Positions 20,439-29,413 of a stretch of DNA of 64,000 nt are shown here, piece after piece. Under the pieces are notes generated by a model. It did no database searches. It had not been told where the DNA came from and worked only from the letters and a program-made list of their open reading frames with translations. Source of the stretch: Eubacterium sp. (GTDB taxonomy: Bacteria; Bacillota; Clostridia; Oscillospirales; Ruminococcaceae). Made by a program: the position numbers and the translations under genes. The DNA lies in the NCBI GenBank assembly GCA_022511265.1, contig JAFLRX010000004.1, positions 59,249 through 123,248 of the forward strand. Reading direction: 5' to 3'. The first letter of the stretch is position 1. Each line of letters opens with the position of its first letter.

Positions 20439-20995
20439 AAGTTGTCCTTTCCTGTCAGACGATATGTCAGCTTGTCATAAAAAGCATTTACAATAACCAC
20501 CGCGGCGACCGAGCAGATGACAGCCAGTATCAGCCCGCCCAGCACATCGGTGGGATAATGCACATACAAATACAGCCGCGAGAACGCCATCACCGCCGCA
20601 TACGTCAGCGCCAGCGCGCCCAGCCGCCTGTGATACACAAACAGCGGTATCGCCGCGTTGAATGCCGCTAAGGTATGCCCCGACGGGTAAGACGGGTCGC
20701 CGGGCGGCGGGACGATAAGAGTTATCCACTCACGCAGCTCGAACGGGCGGGGTCGGTCGATGATGTTTTTCAGCGCGAGGTTGCCTATCACAAGTCCCAG
20801 CACCAGCGCGACCGCCATACATACGCCCGCCCTGCGGGTCTGCCGAAAGCACAGGCAGGCTATAGCCGCCAATATCCATATCGCTCCCGCATTTCCCGTA
20901 AAGCTGACAAAGCTCATCACTGCGTCAAGCAGCGGGTTGGCTACGTTTTCCCGTATAGCGTCAAGTATTGAAAAATCCAGCGCAACGATGTCCAT
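20435..20995 (-). CDS. PAP2-family membrane phosphatase
   Basis: 186 residues with about five membrane helices. The three PAP2 motifs are intact: K(x6)RP in LKNIIDRPRP, PSGH in PSYPSGHTLAAF, and SR(x5)H(x3)D in FSRLYLYVHYPTD. Such enzymes dephosphorylate phosphatidylglycerophosphate, undecaprenyl pyrophosphate or similar lipids outside the membrane. The ATG overlaps the fabD stop (TAATG). The position between fabD and aroE suggests co-expression with lipid synthesis, but the substrate is unknown. Confidence 0.88.
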   Translation of the reverse strand: MDIVALDFSILDAIRENVANPLLDAVMSFVSFTGNAGAIWILAAIACLCFRQTRRAGVCMAVALVLGLVIGNLALKNIIDRPRPFELREWITLIVPPPGDPSYPSGHTLAAFNAAIPLFVYHRRLGALALTYAAVMAFSRLYLYVHYPTDVLGGLILAVICSVAAVVIVNAFYDKLTYRLTGKDNL

Positions 20996-21927
20996 TATTC
21001 AACAGCGCTAAGCGTATCAATGTTTTCGACATTTACGGCGGTTACCTCGTCAAGGGTCTTTTTTACCAATCCGGTCAGCACCTTGCCGGGGCCAAGCTCG
21101 ATAAAGGTGTCTATGCCGTCCGCCTTCATCGCGTTAAGCTCGGCGGTAAATCTCACGGGCGAGCAGATATGGCGGGAAAGATACTCCGGCATATCCGAAA
21201 AGTCGGTCAGCCTTGTGCCGTGCAGATTGCAGTAAAACGCCCTGTCGGGAGCCTTGAACTGGAAGTCCGCTATCTTTTCCTTGAACTCTACCGCCGCGCT
21301 TTCCATCAATTTTGAATGGAACGCCGCGCTGACCGCCAGCGGTACAACGCGCTTTGCGCCCTTTTCCTTTAGTGCGGCCTCCGCCTTGGCGATACCGTCG
21401 GCAGTACCCGCGATAACGGTCTGCGCGTTGGAGTTGTAATTTACCGCGCAGACGTAATCTCCGCCTGCCGCTATCTCGTCACAGGTCGCACCGATAACAT
21501 CGGCGGACAGTCCCATGACCGCCGCCATACAGCCGGGGTTAGCCTTTGCCGCCTTGTCCATCGCCTCGCTGCGCAGCTTTATCGCCTTAAACGCCTCTTC
21601 AACGGTCAGCATACCGCAGGCGGTCATCGCCGCGTACTCGCCGAGAGAATGTCCCGCCACGGCAGCGGCGTCGATGCCCTTTTCACGCGCGGCGGTCAAC
21701 GCCATAAGCGACACCGCAAGAATGGCTGGCTGGGAGACGGTGGTCTGCGCCAGCTCTGCCGGCTCGGCATTGAACATCAGCTCGGACAGCTGAAAGCCCA
21801 GCACCTGTTCGGCTGTGTCTAAGATAGCCTTGCAGGCGGGGATATTGTCGTAAAATTCCTTTCCCATGCCGGGGTACTGCGAGCCCTGTCCCGAGAAAAG
21901 AAACGCGGTTTTTTCTTTGTTTGACAT
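20995..21927 (-). CDS. fabD: Malonyl-CoA:ACP transacylase
   Basis: Transfers malonyl from CoA to acyl carrier protein, feeding fatty-acid elongation. SGQGSQYPGMGKE begins the domain, the serine nucleophile is in AGHSLGEYAA, and the catalytic His in SAAFHSKLM. About 310 residues is the normal length. The ATG at 21927 has AAAGGAAG eight bases upstream; an earlier in-frame GTG adds three residues and overlaps that spacing. Unusually it leads a leftward operon with PAP2, aroE and aroK rather than sitting inside the adjacent rightward fab cluster. Confidence 0.95.
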   Translation of the reverse strand: MSNKEKTAFLFSGQGSQYPGMGKEFYDNIPACKAILDTAEQVLGFQLSELMFNAEPAELAQTTVSQPAILAVSLMALTAAREKGIDAAAVAGHSLGEYAAMTACGMLTVEEAFKAIKLRSEAMDKAAKANPGCMAAVMGLSADVIGATCDEIAAGGDYVCAVNYNSNAQTVIAGTADGIAKAEAALKEKGAKRVVPLAVSAAFHSKLMESAAVEFKEKIADFQFKAPDRAFYCNLHGTRLTDFSDMPEYLSRHICSPVRFTAELNAMKADGIDTFIELGPGKVLTGLVKKTLDEVTAVNVENIDTLSAVE

Positions 21928-22007
21928 AATAAACACTTCCTTTGTGATTTAATATTTCATTTTTTATCAAAAATTGTCCGTTTCCTGACAAAACAATTAA
22001 AATAAGG

Positions 22008-22037
22008 TTGACAAAGCACCCATAAATAGGTTAAAAT
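22008..22037 (+). promoter_or_regulatory. Sigma-A promoter of the fab-acc operon
   Basis: TTGACA, an 18-base spacer and TAAAAT, about 120 bases upstream of fabH in the fabD-fabH intergenic region. Confidence 0.75.
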
Positions 22038-22060
22038 AGAGAGTGGAGCATTCTGTTTTT

Positions 22061-22077
22061 TTGGTATTAAAAACCAA
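22061..22077. promoter_or_regulatory. Candidate operator downstream of the fab promoter
   Basis: A small inverted repeat TTGGT-N7-ACCAA lies about 20 bases after the expected fabH transcript start, where a fatty-acid repressor could block elongation. It does not match the Bacillus FapR consensus closely, so the regulator is unknown. Confidence 0.35.
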
Positions 22078-22162
22078 CTGATTTAATTATACAACAAATG
22101 AAAGATAAAATCAACCGTTAATCTTGATCTGAGCGAAAAAACGGAAAAAAGGGAAAGGGTAT

Positions 22163-23161
22163 ATGATGAGCGGAATAAAAATAATAGGCACCGGCGCGTA
22201 TGTGCCGGAGTTTGTCGCCACCAACGAGATGTTTACGAAATTTATCGACACCAGCGACGAGTGGATAGCCACCCGCACCGGCATATCCGAGCGCAGGATA
22301 AGCCCGGACAAGCCGAATTTTTGGATGTCGGCAGAGGCGGCTAAAGAGGCTATTGCCAACGCGAAGATTTCCGCGTCGGATATAGACGCGATAATCGTCT
22401 CCACCTGCTCGCCGGACTTCTTCTACCCCAACACCGCCTGCCTTATCCAGCACATAATAGGCGCGGACGGCTGTGCGGCAATTGATATAAACACCGCCTG
22501 CACCGGCTTTATCACAGCCCTTGATATAGCGAGGGTGTACCTTGCTGCCGACATATACAAGACTGTCTTAGTGGTAGCGGGCGAGCGGCTGACCAGCCAG
22601 ATAGACTATGAGGACCGCAGCAGCTGCATACTGTTCGGCGACGGCGCGGGCGCGGCCGTGGTGCAAAAGGGCGACGGCATCTATTACAGCCACATGGGCG
22701 CAAAGGGCGATATGTTACAGGACCTTTACTGCAAGGTGGAATATAACCGCAACAACCCGTTCTACACCGGCGACGATATATTAAAGGATATAATAAACAC
22801 ACCTCAGAAAGAGCGCTATCTGCAAATGGACGGCAAGGCGGTGTACAAATTCGCGGTGGACGCAATGGCGGACGCGGTGGACAAGGTGTGCGAGCAGTCC
22901 GGCTTTAACATCAACGACCTCGATTTAGTTATTCCGCACCAGGCTAACATCAGGATAATCCAGTCCGCGCTGAAGAAAATGGACGTGGACGAAAGCAAGG
23001 TGTACACCAACCTTGAGACCCACGGCAACACCTCCAGCTCTTGCATACCGATGTGCTTGTCAGAGCTTGACAGGGCGGGCAGATTACAGCGCGGCATGAA
23101 GATATGCCTTGTCGGATTCGGCGCGGGGCTGACCTACGGCGCGTGCATATTTGAATATTAA
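22163..23161 (+). CDS. fabH: 3-oxoacyl-ACP synthase III
   Basis: Starts fatty-acid synthesis by condensing acetyl-CoA or a branched acyl-CoA with malonyl-ACP. 332 residues with the full Cys-His-Asn triad: Cys113 in DINTACTGF, His in VIPHQANIRI and Asn in THGNTSSSC. Two adjacent ATG codons follow AAAGGG; either could be the start. It is first in the operon fabH-fabK-fabG-fabF-accB-fabZ-accC-accD-accA. A branched-chain preference is possible but not visible. Confidence 0.96.
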   Translation: MMSGIKIIGTGAYVPEFVATNEMFTKFIDTSDEWIATRTGISERRISPDKPNFWMSAEAAKEAIANAKISASDIDAIIVSTCSPDFFYPNTACLIQHIIGADGCAAIDINTACTGFITALDIARVYLAADIYKTVLVVAGERLTSQIDYEDRSSCILFGDGAGAAVVQKGDGIYYSHMGAKGDMLQDLYCKVEYNRNNPFYTGDDILKDIINTPQKERYLQMDGKAVYKFAVDAMADAVDKVCEQSGFNINDLDLVIPHQANIRIIQSALKKMDVDESKVYTNLETHGNTSSSCIPMCLSELDRAGRLQRGMKICLVGFGAGLTYGACIFEY

Positions 23162-23183
23162 ACTCCCGAAAGGAATTAAAAAT

Positions 23184-24110
23184 ATGAAGACGAAAATCAC
23201 CGAACTCTTAAACATCAAATACCCGATATTTCAGGGCGGTATGGCATGGGTGGCGGAAAGCACCCTTGCCGCTGCGGTGTCCGAGGCGGGCGGCGTAGGC
23301 CTTATCGCGGGCGGCAGCGCACCGATAGATTATCTGAGAGATCAGATAAGACGCGCGAAGTCTCTTACCGACAAGCCGTTCGGCGTAAACATAATGCTGA
23401 TGTCACCCAACGCGGCGGACCTCGCACAGCTGGTAATCGACGAGAAAGTGCCTGTAATAACCACCGGCGCGGGCAACCCCGGCACATATATGTCGGCGTG
23501 GAATGACGCGGGGATAAAGGTTATCCCCGTTGTGCCCAGCGTTGCACTGGCAAAGCGTATGGAGCGTTCCGGCGCGGCGGCTGTCATTGCCGAGGGTACA
23601 GAGTCCGGCGGACATATAGGAGAAAACACCACCATGTGCCTTGTGCCGCAGGTAGTTGACGCGGTATCTATCCCCGTCATCGCGGCGGGCGGTATCGCGG
23701 ACGGCAGAGGTATCGCCGCAAGCTTTATGCTGGGTGCGGAGGGTGTGCAGGTAGGCACACGTTTCCTTGCCGCTGAGGAATGTCAGATACATCCCACCTA
23801 CAAGCAATTGGTGGTGGACGCAAAGGATACCGACAGCATAGTAACGGGACGTTATACCGGACATCCCTGCCGCAATCTCAAGACCAAGTTTTCCAAGAAA
23901 CTGGCGACCGGCGAGAACAGCGGTTCTATTTCCCCCGAGGAGTTTGAAGAGCTGACGGTAGGCTCGCTGAGAAAAGCTGTTCAGGACGGCAACCTTGAAG
24001 AGGGCTCGTTCTTATGCGGCGCTATCGCGGGTATGGTAAAGAAAATACAGCCCGCCAAGGAAATAGTGGAAGAAATGTTTGCCGAGGCTGAAAAGCTGCT
24101 GGGCAAGTAA
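23184..24110 (+). CDS. fabK: Enoyl-ACP reductase II, FMN-dependent
   Basis: Flavoprotein that performs the last reduction of each elongation cycle, replacing FabI in many Firmicutes. 308 residues of the nitronate-monooxygenase fold: NIKYPIFQGGMAWVAES, GGVGLIAGG, VIAEGTESGGHIGENTT (substrate/FMN loop with catalytic His) and IAAGGIADGRGIAASFMLGAEGVQVGTRF read in segments. The ATG with AAAGGAATT upstream was chosen over an in-frame TTG inside fabH. No fabI is seen. Confidence 0.94.
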   Translation: MKTKITELLNIKYPIFQGGMAWVAESTLAAAVSEAGGVGLIAGGSAPIDYLRDQIRRAKSLTDKPFGVNIMLMSPNAADLAQLVIDEKVPVITTGAGNPGTYMSAWNDAGIKVIPVVPSVALAKRMERSGAAAVIAEGTESGGHIGENTTMCLVPQVVDAVSIPVIAAGGIADGRGIAASFMLGAEGVQVGTRFLAAEECQIHPTYKQLVVDAKDTDSIVTGRYTGHPCRNLKTKFSKKLATGENSGSISPEEFEELTVGSLRKAVQDGNLEEGSFLCGAIAGMVKKIQPAKEIVEEMFAEAEKLLGK

Positions 24111-24131
24111 TATAACGGAAAGGGTAAATTT

Positions 24132-24866
24132 ATGGCAACTGCAATCATCACCGGCTCCGCACGGGGCATAGGCGCGGCTATCGCGCTGAGACTGGCAAAG
24201 GACGGCTATGACATCGCACTGAACGACGTAGCTGAAAGCTGTTTTGAAAACAACGACATCGCCGACAAGATAAAGGCACTGGGAGTAAAGTGCGAAATTT
24301 ACATCGCCGACGTGTCCAAGCATGACAAGTGCGAGGAAATGGTAAAGAAGGTAAAGGCGGACTTCGGCAGCATAGACGTGCTGGTAAACAACGCGGGCAT
24401 CACCCGTGACGGCTTGCTTGCGCGTATGAGCGAGGAGCAGTACGACCTTGTCATCTCGGTAAATCAGAAGAGCGTATTCAATATGACCAAGTTTGCCGGC
24501 GCGGTAATGATGAAGCAGAGAAGCGGTAAGATAATCAATCTTGCCAGTGTTGCCGGACTGTACGGCAACGCGGGACAGATGAACTACTCCGCGTCTAAGG
24601 CGGCGATAATCGGCATGACCAAGACCACCGCCAAAGAGCTGGGGTCGAGAGGCATTACCTGCAACGCGGTCGCGCCCGGATTTATCGAGACGCCTATGAC
24701 CGACAAACTCAGCGATGAGATGAAGTCGGCAATACTTAATATGATAGCGATGAAGAGATACGGACAGGTAGAGGAGATAGCGGGCGTTGTCTCGTTCCTC
24801 GCGTCCGACGACGCAAGCTATGTGACCGGACAGGTCATTGAGATAAGCGGCGGCTTATCAATGTAG
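24132..24866 (+). CDS. fabG: 3-oxoacyl-ACP reductase
   Basis: NADPH-dependent short-chain dehydrogenase reducing 3-oxoacyl-ACP. 244 residues with the cofactor loop TGSARGIGAAIALRL, NNAG in LVNNAGITRDGLLARM, and the catalytic Ser-Tyr-Lys set in NLASVAGLYGN and NYSASKAA. It ends YVTGQVIEISGGLSM, the typical FabG C-terminus. It lies 21 bases after fabK. Confidence 0.96.
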   Translation: MATAIITGSARGIGAAIALRLAKDGYDIALNDVAESCFENNDIADKIKALGVKCEIYIADVSKHDKCEEMVKKVKADFGSIDVLVNNAGITRDGLLARMSEEQYDLVISVNQKSVFNMTKFAGAVMMKQRSGKIINLASVAGLYGNAGQMNYSASKAAIIGMTKTTAKELGSRGITCNAVAPGFIETPMTDKLSDEMKSAILNMIAMKRYGQVEEIAGVVSFLASDDASYVTGQVIEISGGLSM

Positions 24867-24883
24867 TAAGAGAGGACAGAAAA

Positions 24884-26119
24884 ATGAGCAGAGTTGTAAT
24901 TACCGGTCTCGGCGTAGTAAGCCCTGTGGGCAATACCGTCGAGGAATTCTGGAACAGCCTTAACGAGGGCAAGCACGGCTTTACCCTTGAAGAGTGGTTT
25001 CCGGGACAGAGCGAAGAGCTGAACATAAAGGCGTCGGTCAAGGATTTCAGCGCGGAGGAATATTTCGATAAGAAGGACCTGCGCCGCACCGATATACTTA
25101 CCCAGTTCGCGGTATACGCGTCGATGAAGGCGCTTGCCGACGCGGGCACGGATTTCAAGGACGTTGACCCCTACCGCTGCGGCGTTATCATCGGCTCGGG
25201 TATCGGCGGCATGGAGACCACACAGGAGGAAATGCTGGCATACCATAACAAGGGCAACAAGCGTGTTTCGGTGTTTACTATCCCGAAGATGATAGGAAAC
25301 ATGGCGGCGGGCACGGTTGCGATAAAGACCGGCTTTAAGGGTATAAATTACTGCACCGTCAGCGCCTGCGCCAGCGGCACACACGCGATAGGCGAGGCGT
25401 TCCACGCGATAAAGAACGGATACATGGACGTAGCCGTTGCAGGCGGCACCGAAAAATGCTCTATCGGCTTTGCGTACGCGGGCTTTAACAACATGCACGC
25501 GATAACAAAGTCCACCGACCCCGACCGCGCCAGCATACCGTTCGACGCAGAGCGCAGCGGATTTGTACTGGGCGACGGCTGCGGCATAGTGATACTTGAA
25601 GAATACGAACACGCAAAGGCGCGCGGCGCAAAGATATACGCAGAGGTCATCGGCTACGGCGCGACCTGCGACGCATATCACGAGACCAGCCCCGACCCTG
25701 ACGGACTGGGCGGCGCAAAGGCTATGGAGTTCGCGGTACAGGAATCCGGCAGAGCGCCCGAGACATTTAACTACATCAACGCGCACGGCACCTCCACCCC
25801 GATAAACGACCGCACCGAGACTGCGGCGATAAAGCTGGTGTTCGGCGAGCACGCCAAGGACATCGCGATAAACTCCACCAAGTCCATGACAGGACATCTG
25901 CTGGGCGCAGCGGGCGGAGTCGAAGCGGTAGCCACCGCGTTACAGATAAGCAAGGGCATAGTACACCGCACCCGCGGATATAAGGTAGCTGACCCCGACT
26001 GTGATTTGGACTATGTGACCGAGGGCAGCAGGGAGATGAAGATAACCGGCGCGCTCAGCAATTCGCTGGGCTTTGGCGGACATAACGCCTGCATAGCGTT
26101 CGCCCCTGTTGAGGATTAA
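24884..26119 (+). CDS. fabF: 3-oxoacyl-ACP synthase II
   Basis: Elongating condensing enzyme, 411 residues. The Cys-His-His triad is seen: Cys in CTVSACASGTHA, His in INAHGTSTPIND and His in KSMTGHLLGAAGG. It opens RVVITGLGVVSPVGNTVEEF. GAGAGGACAG upstream supports the ATG. In FabI/FabA-less organisms FabF and FabZ together may affect saturation, but that cannot be read here. Confidence 0.96.
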   Translation: MSRVVITGLGVVSPVGNTVEEFWNSLNEGKHGFTLEEWFPGQSEELNIKASVKDFSAEEYFDKKDLRRTDILTQFAVYASMKALADAGTDFKDVDPYRCGVIIGSGIGGMETTQEEMLAYHNKGNKRVSVFTIPKMIGNMAAGTVAIKTGFKGINYCTVSACASGTHAIGEAFHAIKNGYMDVAVAGGTEKCSIGFAYAGFNNMHAITKSTDPDRASIPFDAERSGFVLGDGCGIVILEEYEHAKARGAKIYAEVIGYGATCDAYHETSPDPDGLGGAKAMEFAVQESGRAPETFNYINAHGTSTPINDRTETAAIKLVFGEHAKDIAINSTKSMTGHLLGAAGGVEAVATALQISKGIVHRTRGYKVADPDCDLDYVTEGSREMKITGALSNSLGFGGHNACIAFAPVED

Positions 26120-26161
26120 TTTATAAGTTGAGTACTTGATAACATATTAAGGAGAAAAGAC

Positions 26162-26656
26162 ATGCAATACGAAAAGGAAGAGCTTATAGGCGCAGTAAAA
26201 GAGCTTATAGACCTTATGAAGGAAAGCGGACTTGACTATCTCAAGGTCAAGAACGACAGCTTTGAGGCAGAGCTTGGCAGCAAGCCGAAGAATCCCCCGC
26301 CCGCACCCGCAGTTGCTCCGATGCCGCTGCCGATACCTGTTCCGCAGGCGCAGAACGTGACCGTCAACGCCGCGGCAAACACTGCCGACGCACCCGCTCA
26401 GGCAGCTGCCCCCGCTGTGGACGGAAAGGCGATAACCAGCCCGATAGTGGGTACATTCTACAGTGCGCCCGCACCCGGCAAGCCGCCGTTTGTAAAGATA
26501 GGCGACGCGGTGAACGAGGGCGACGTTGTCTGCATCATCGAGAGCATGAAGGTCATGAACGAGATACAGGCGGAATTCTCCGGCATCGTGGAGAAGATAG
26601 AGGTAGCCGACGGCGAGGCTGTGGAATTCGGTCAGCCGCTTATCATACTGAAATAA
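26162..26656 (+). CDS. accB: Biotin carboxyl carrier protein of acetyl-CoA carboxylase
   Basis: Carries biotin between the carboxylase and transferase parts of acetyl-CoA carboxylase. 164 residues: an N-terminal helical region, a Pro/Ala-rich mobile linker at about 43-90 ([20 protein letters not shown]) and the C-terminal biotinyl domain. The biotin Lys130 lies in [11 protein letters not shown]; the usual AMKM reads SMKV, a variant common in clostridia. AAGGAG precedes the ATG. Confidence 0.95.
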   Translation: MQYEKEELIGAVKELIDLMKESGLDYLKVKNDSFEAELGSKPKNPPPAPAVAPMPLPIPVPQAQNVTVNAAANTADAPAQAAAPAVDGKAITSPIVGTFYSAPAPGKPPFVKIGDAVNEGDVVCIIESMKVMNEIQAEFSGIVEKIEVADGEAVEFGQPLIILK

Positions 26657-26675
26657 GCCAAGGAGAGGTAACATT

Positions 26676-27104
26676 ATGCCTTTAATGGATAAGGAACAGA
26701 TAAAAGAAATAATCCCGCACAGAGACCCGTTTTTGCTGATAGACACCATCGAGGAGATGGAGCCGGGTCAGCGTGTGGTCGCCACCAAATACATGAACGA
26801 GGACGAGTTCTGGTTTAAGGGGCATTTCCCCGAATATCCCGTTGTCCCCGGTGTGCTGATGCTGGAGATGCTGGCACAGGCGGGCGCGGTAGCTATGCTC
26901 GCCCTGCCGGAAAACAAGGGCAAGATAGGCTTTTTCGGCGGCGTTAAAGAGGCAAAGTTCCGCCGTCAGGTAGTCCCCGGCGACCTGCTGCGCCTTGAGG
27001 TGGAGATAATCAAGGTAAAAGGACCTGTCGGCGTGGGCAAGGCGATAGCCACCGTCAACGGAGAAAAGGCGGTTTCGGCAGAGATCTCTTTCGCCATTAA
27101 ATAA
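26676..27104 (+). CDS. fabZ: 3-hydroxyacyl-ACP dehydratase
   Basis: Hot-dog-fold dehydratase, 142 residues. The catalytic His is in GHFPEYPVVPGVLMLEM and the Glu in the same helix. IPHRDPFLLIDTIEEMEPG is the family N-terminus. It lies between accB and accC as in other clostridial fab operons. Confidence 0.96.
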   Translation: MPLMDKEQIKEIIPHRDPFLLIDTIEEMEPGQRVVATKYMNEDEFWFKGHFPEYPVVPGVLMLEMLAQAGAVAMLALPENKGKIGFFGGVKEAKFRRQVVPGDLLRLEVEIIKVKGPVGVGKAIATVNGEKAVSAEISFAIK

Positions 27105-27124
27105 AAACTTTTGAGGGAAAATTC

Positions 27125-28471
27125 ATGTTTAACAAGATATTGATAGCCAACCGCGGTGAGATAGCGGTGCGCATAATACGCGCCTGCCGTGAGTTGGGTA
27201 TAAGCACCGTTGCGGTTTATTCCGAGGCGGACAGGACGGCCCTGCACGCGCAGATAGCGGACGAGGCTGTCTGCATAGGCCCCGCCCCCAGCAAAGACAG
27301 CTATCTTAACACCAAGGCGCTGCTGGCGGCGTGCGAGGTGACCGGCGCGCAGGCGATACACCCGGGCTTCGGATTTTTGTCGGAGAACAGCGCGTTCGTG
27401 CGGCTGTGCGACAAATGCGGGATAAAGTTTATCGGTCCTTCTGCCGACGCTATGGACGCAATGGGTGATAAAGCCAACGCAAAGCAGACCATGATAGAGG
27501 CGGGCGTGCCGGTTGTCCCCGGCTCGGACGGCGTGGTTGAGAGCCTTGAGCAGGCGGCAGAGATAGCCGCGCAGATAGGCTATCCTATCATGGTAAAGGC
27601 CAGCGCGGGCGGCGGCGGACGCGGCATACGTCTTGCCGAGACACCCGACCAGCTGGAGTCCGCGATAAACGCCGCAAAGCAGGAGGCAAAGGAATTTTTC
27701 GGCAACGATGATATCTATCTCGAAAAGTTCATTGTCAACCCGCGCCATGTTGAGATACAGATACTTGCGGACGAGCAGGGGAACACCATATACCTCGGCG
27801 AGCGTGACTGCTCGTTGCAGCGCCGCAATCAGAAGGTGCTGGAGGAAAGCCCCAGCCCGATAATGACCCCCGACCTGCGCCGCAGGATGGGCGAGGCGGC
27901 AGTCCGCGCGGCAAAGGCGTGCGGCTACGCCAACGCGGGCACAGCGGAATTTCTTGTTGATAAAGACCTCAATTTCTACTTTATGGAGATGAACGCGCGC
28001 ATACAGGTAGAGCACCCCGTCACCGAGATGGTGACAGGAGTTGACCTGTTAAAGGCGCAGATAAATATCGCGGCAGGCTTGCCGCTGGAATACGCGCAGT
28101 CGGATATCGAGCTGCGCGGACACGTTATCGAGTGCCGCATCAACGCGGAAGACCCCGCGCACGGGTTCAGACCCTGTCCGGGTAAGATAAAGTCGATACA
28201 TATGCCGGGCGGCTTCGGCGTAAGGATCGACACGGCGGTTTATCAGGGATATGAGATACCGCCCTATTACGACAGCATGATAGCGAAGGTGCTGGTAAAG
28301 GGCAGAGACCGCAAAGAGGCGATACAGAAGATGAAGGTGGCGCTGGGTGAGTTCCTTATCGAGGGTATCACCACCAATATAGACTTTCAGCTTGAGCTGC
28401 TGAGAGACGATGACGTCGAAAGCGGCAACGTCGATATAGGATTCCTTAATAGGAAATTTTTAGCTGAGTAA
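27125..28471 (+). CDS. accC: Biotin carboxylase subunit of acetyl-CoA carboxylase
   Basis: ATP-grasp enzyme carboxylating biotin on AccB with bicarbonate. 448 residues: the N-terminal domain (FNKILIANRGEIAVRIIRA), the ATP-grasp glycine loop KASAGGGGRGIR, ERDCSLQRRNQKVLEESPSP, the catalytic EMNARIQVEHPVTEMVTG and the C-terminal barrel. It lies 20 bases after fabZ. Confidence 0.97.
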   Translation: MFNKILIANRGEIAVRIIRACRELGISTVAVYSEADRTALHAQIADEAVCIGPAPSKDSYLNTKALLAACEVTGAQAIHPGFGFLSENSAFVRLCDKCGIKFIGPSADAMDAMGDKANAKQTMIEAGVPVVPGSDGVVESLEQAAEIAAQIGYPIMVKASAGGGGRGIRLAETPDQLESAINAAKQEAKEFFGNDDIYLEKFIVNPRHVEIQILADEQGNTIYLGERDCSLQRRNQKVLEESPSPIMTPDLRRRMGEAAVRAAKACGYANAGTAEFLVDKDLNFYFMEMNARIQVEHPVTEMVTGVDLLKAQINIAAGLPLEYAQSDIELRGHVIECRINAEDPAHGFRPCPGKIKSIHMPGGFGVRIDTAVYQGYEIPPYYDSMIAKVLVKGRDRKEAIQKMKVALGEFLIEGITTNIDFQLELLRDDDVESGNVDIGFLNRKFLAE

Positions 28472-28522
28472 TATTTCTTTTTGCTAATCAGAAGCAAACT
28501 CATAAACGAGAGGAACGATTAT

Positions 28523-29401
28523 ATGCTTGAAGATCTGTTCAAAATGGTCAAGGACCGTTTTAACGAGGAAAAGAGTCAGCATGCGGAGGACACCGCGCCT
28601 GAAATACCCAAGGACTTAATGTTCAAATGTCCCCGCTGTCAGAGCGTGTTTTATATGGACGAGTTTGTGGCACGGCGCAAGACCTGCCCGACCTGCAACT
28701 ATCACGCGCGTCTCAGCTGGAAAGAGCGTCTGGAGATAACCGTTGACCCCGGCAGCTTTAAGCCGTTCGACGAGAATATGACCTCGCTGAACCCGATAGA
28801 GTTTCCCGATTATGAAAAGAAGATACACGCCCTACAGGACGCCAACGGCATAAACGACGCGATAGTCACCGGAGAATGTACCATACGCAACTATCGCGCG
28901 GTAATCGGTATCATGGATTCCAACTTCATGATGGCGAGCATGGGCAGCGTGGTAGGCGAGAAGATAACAAGGGCGTTCGAGTACGCTACCGAGCACGGTC
29001 TGCCTGTGATAATGTTCACCGCCAGCGGCGGCGCGCGCATGCAGGAGGGTATCATCTCGCTGATGCAGATGGCTAAGACCTCCGGCGCGGTAAAGCGTCA
29101 CTCTGACGCGGGCGGGCTGTACGTAGCCGTAATGACCGACCCGACCACCGGCGGTGTTACCGCGTCGTTTGCCAGTCTCGGCGACATTATCCTTGCCGAG
29201 CCTAAGGTAATCATCGGCTTTGCGGGACGGCGTGTAATACAAGATACCATAAGACAGCGTCTGCCGGACGATTTCCAGACGTCGGAATTTCAGCTGGAGA
29301 GCGGCTTTGTAGACGCAATAGTGGACAGAAAGTCAATGAGAAAGGCACTGTCAAACATACTGAGACTGCACAACTTCAAGAAAGAGCAGCCTAAGCAGTA
29401 A
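28523..29401 (+). CDS. accD: Acetyl-CoA carboxylase carboxyltransferase, beta subunit
   Basis: Half of the carboxyltransferase. 292 residues with the N-terminal zinc ribbon FKCPRCQSVFYMDEF...KTCPTCNYHA (four Cys) and the crotonase-like domain, including FTASGGARMQEG, GGVTASFASLGD and EPKVIIGFAGRRVI. I chose the ATG after GAGAGGAACG; an in-frame TTG 42 bases earlier lacks a ribosome binding site. It is followed by accA. Confidence 0.96.
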   Translation: MLEDLFKMVKDRFNEEKSQHAEDTAPEIPKDLMFKCPRCQSVFYMDEFVARRKTCPTCNYHARLSWKERLEITVDPGSFKPFDENMTSLNPIEFPDYEKKIHALQDANGINDAIVTGECTIRNYRAVIGIMDSNFMMASMGSVVGEKITRAFEYATEHGLPVIMFTASGGARMQEGIISLMQMAKTSGAVKRHSDAGGLYVAVMTDPTTGGVTASFASLGDIILAEPKVIIGFAGRRVIQDTIRQRLPDDFQTSEFQLESGFVDAIVDRKSMRKALSNILRLHNFKKEQPKQ

Positions 29402-29413
29402 GGGGGGATATAT

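Noticed and set aside
24818..25897. 359-codon open frame antisense to fabF
   Set aside because: The sense strand encodes a complete FabF with its catalytic triad; the antisense protein has no motif.
26966..28015. 349-codon open frame antisense to accC
   Set aside because: It is the shadow of an unambiguous biotin carboxylase gene.
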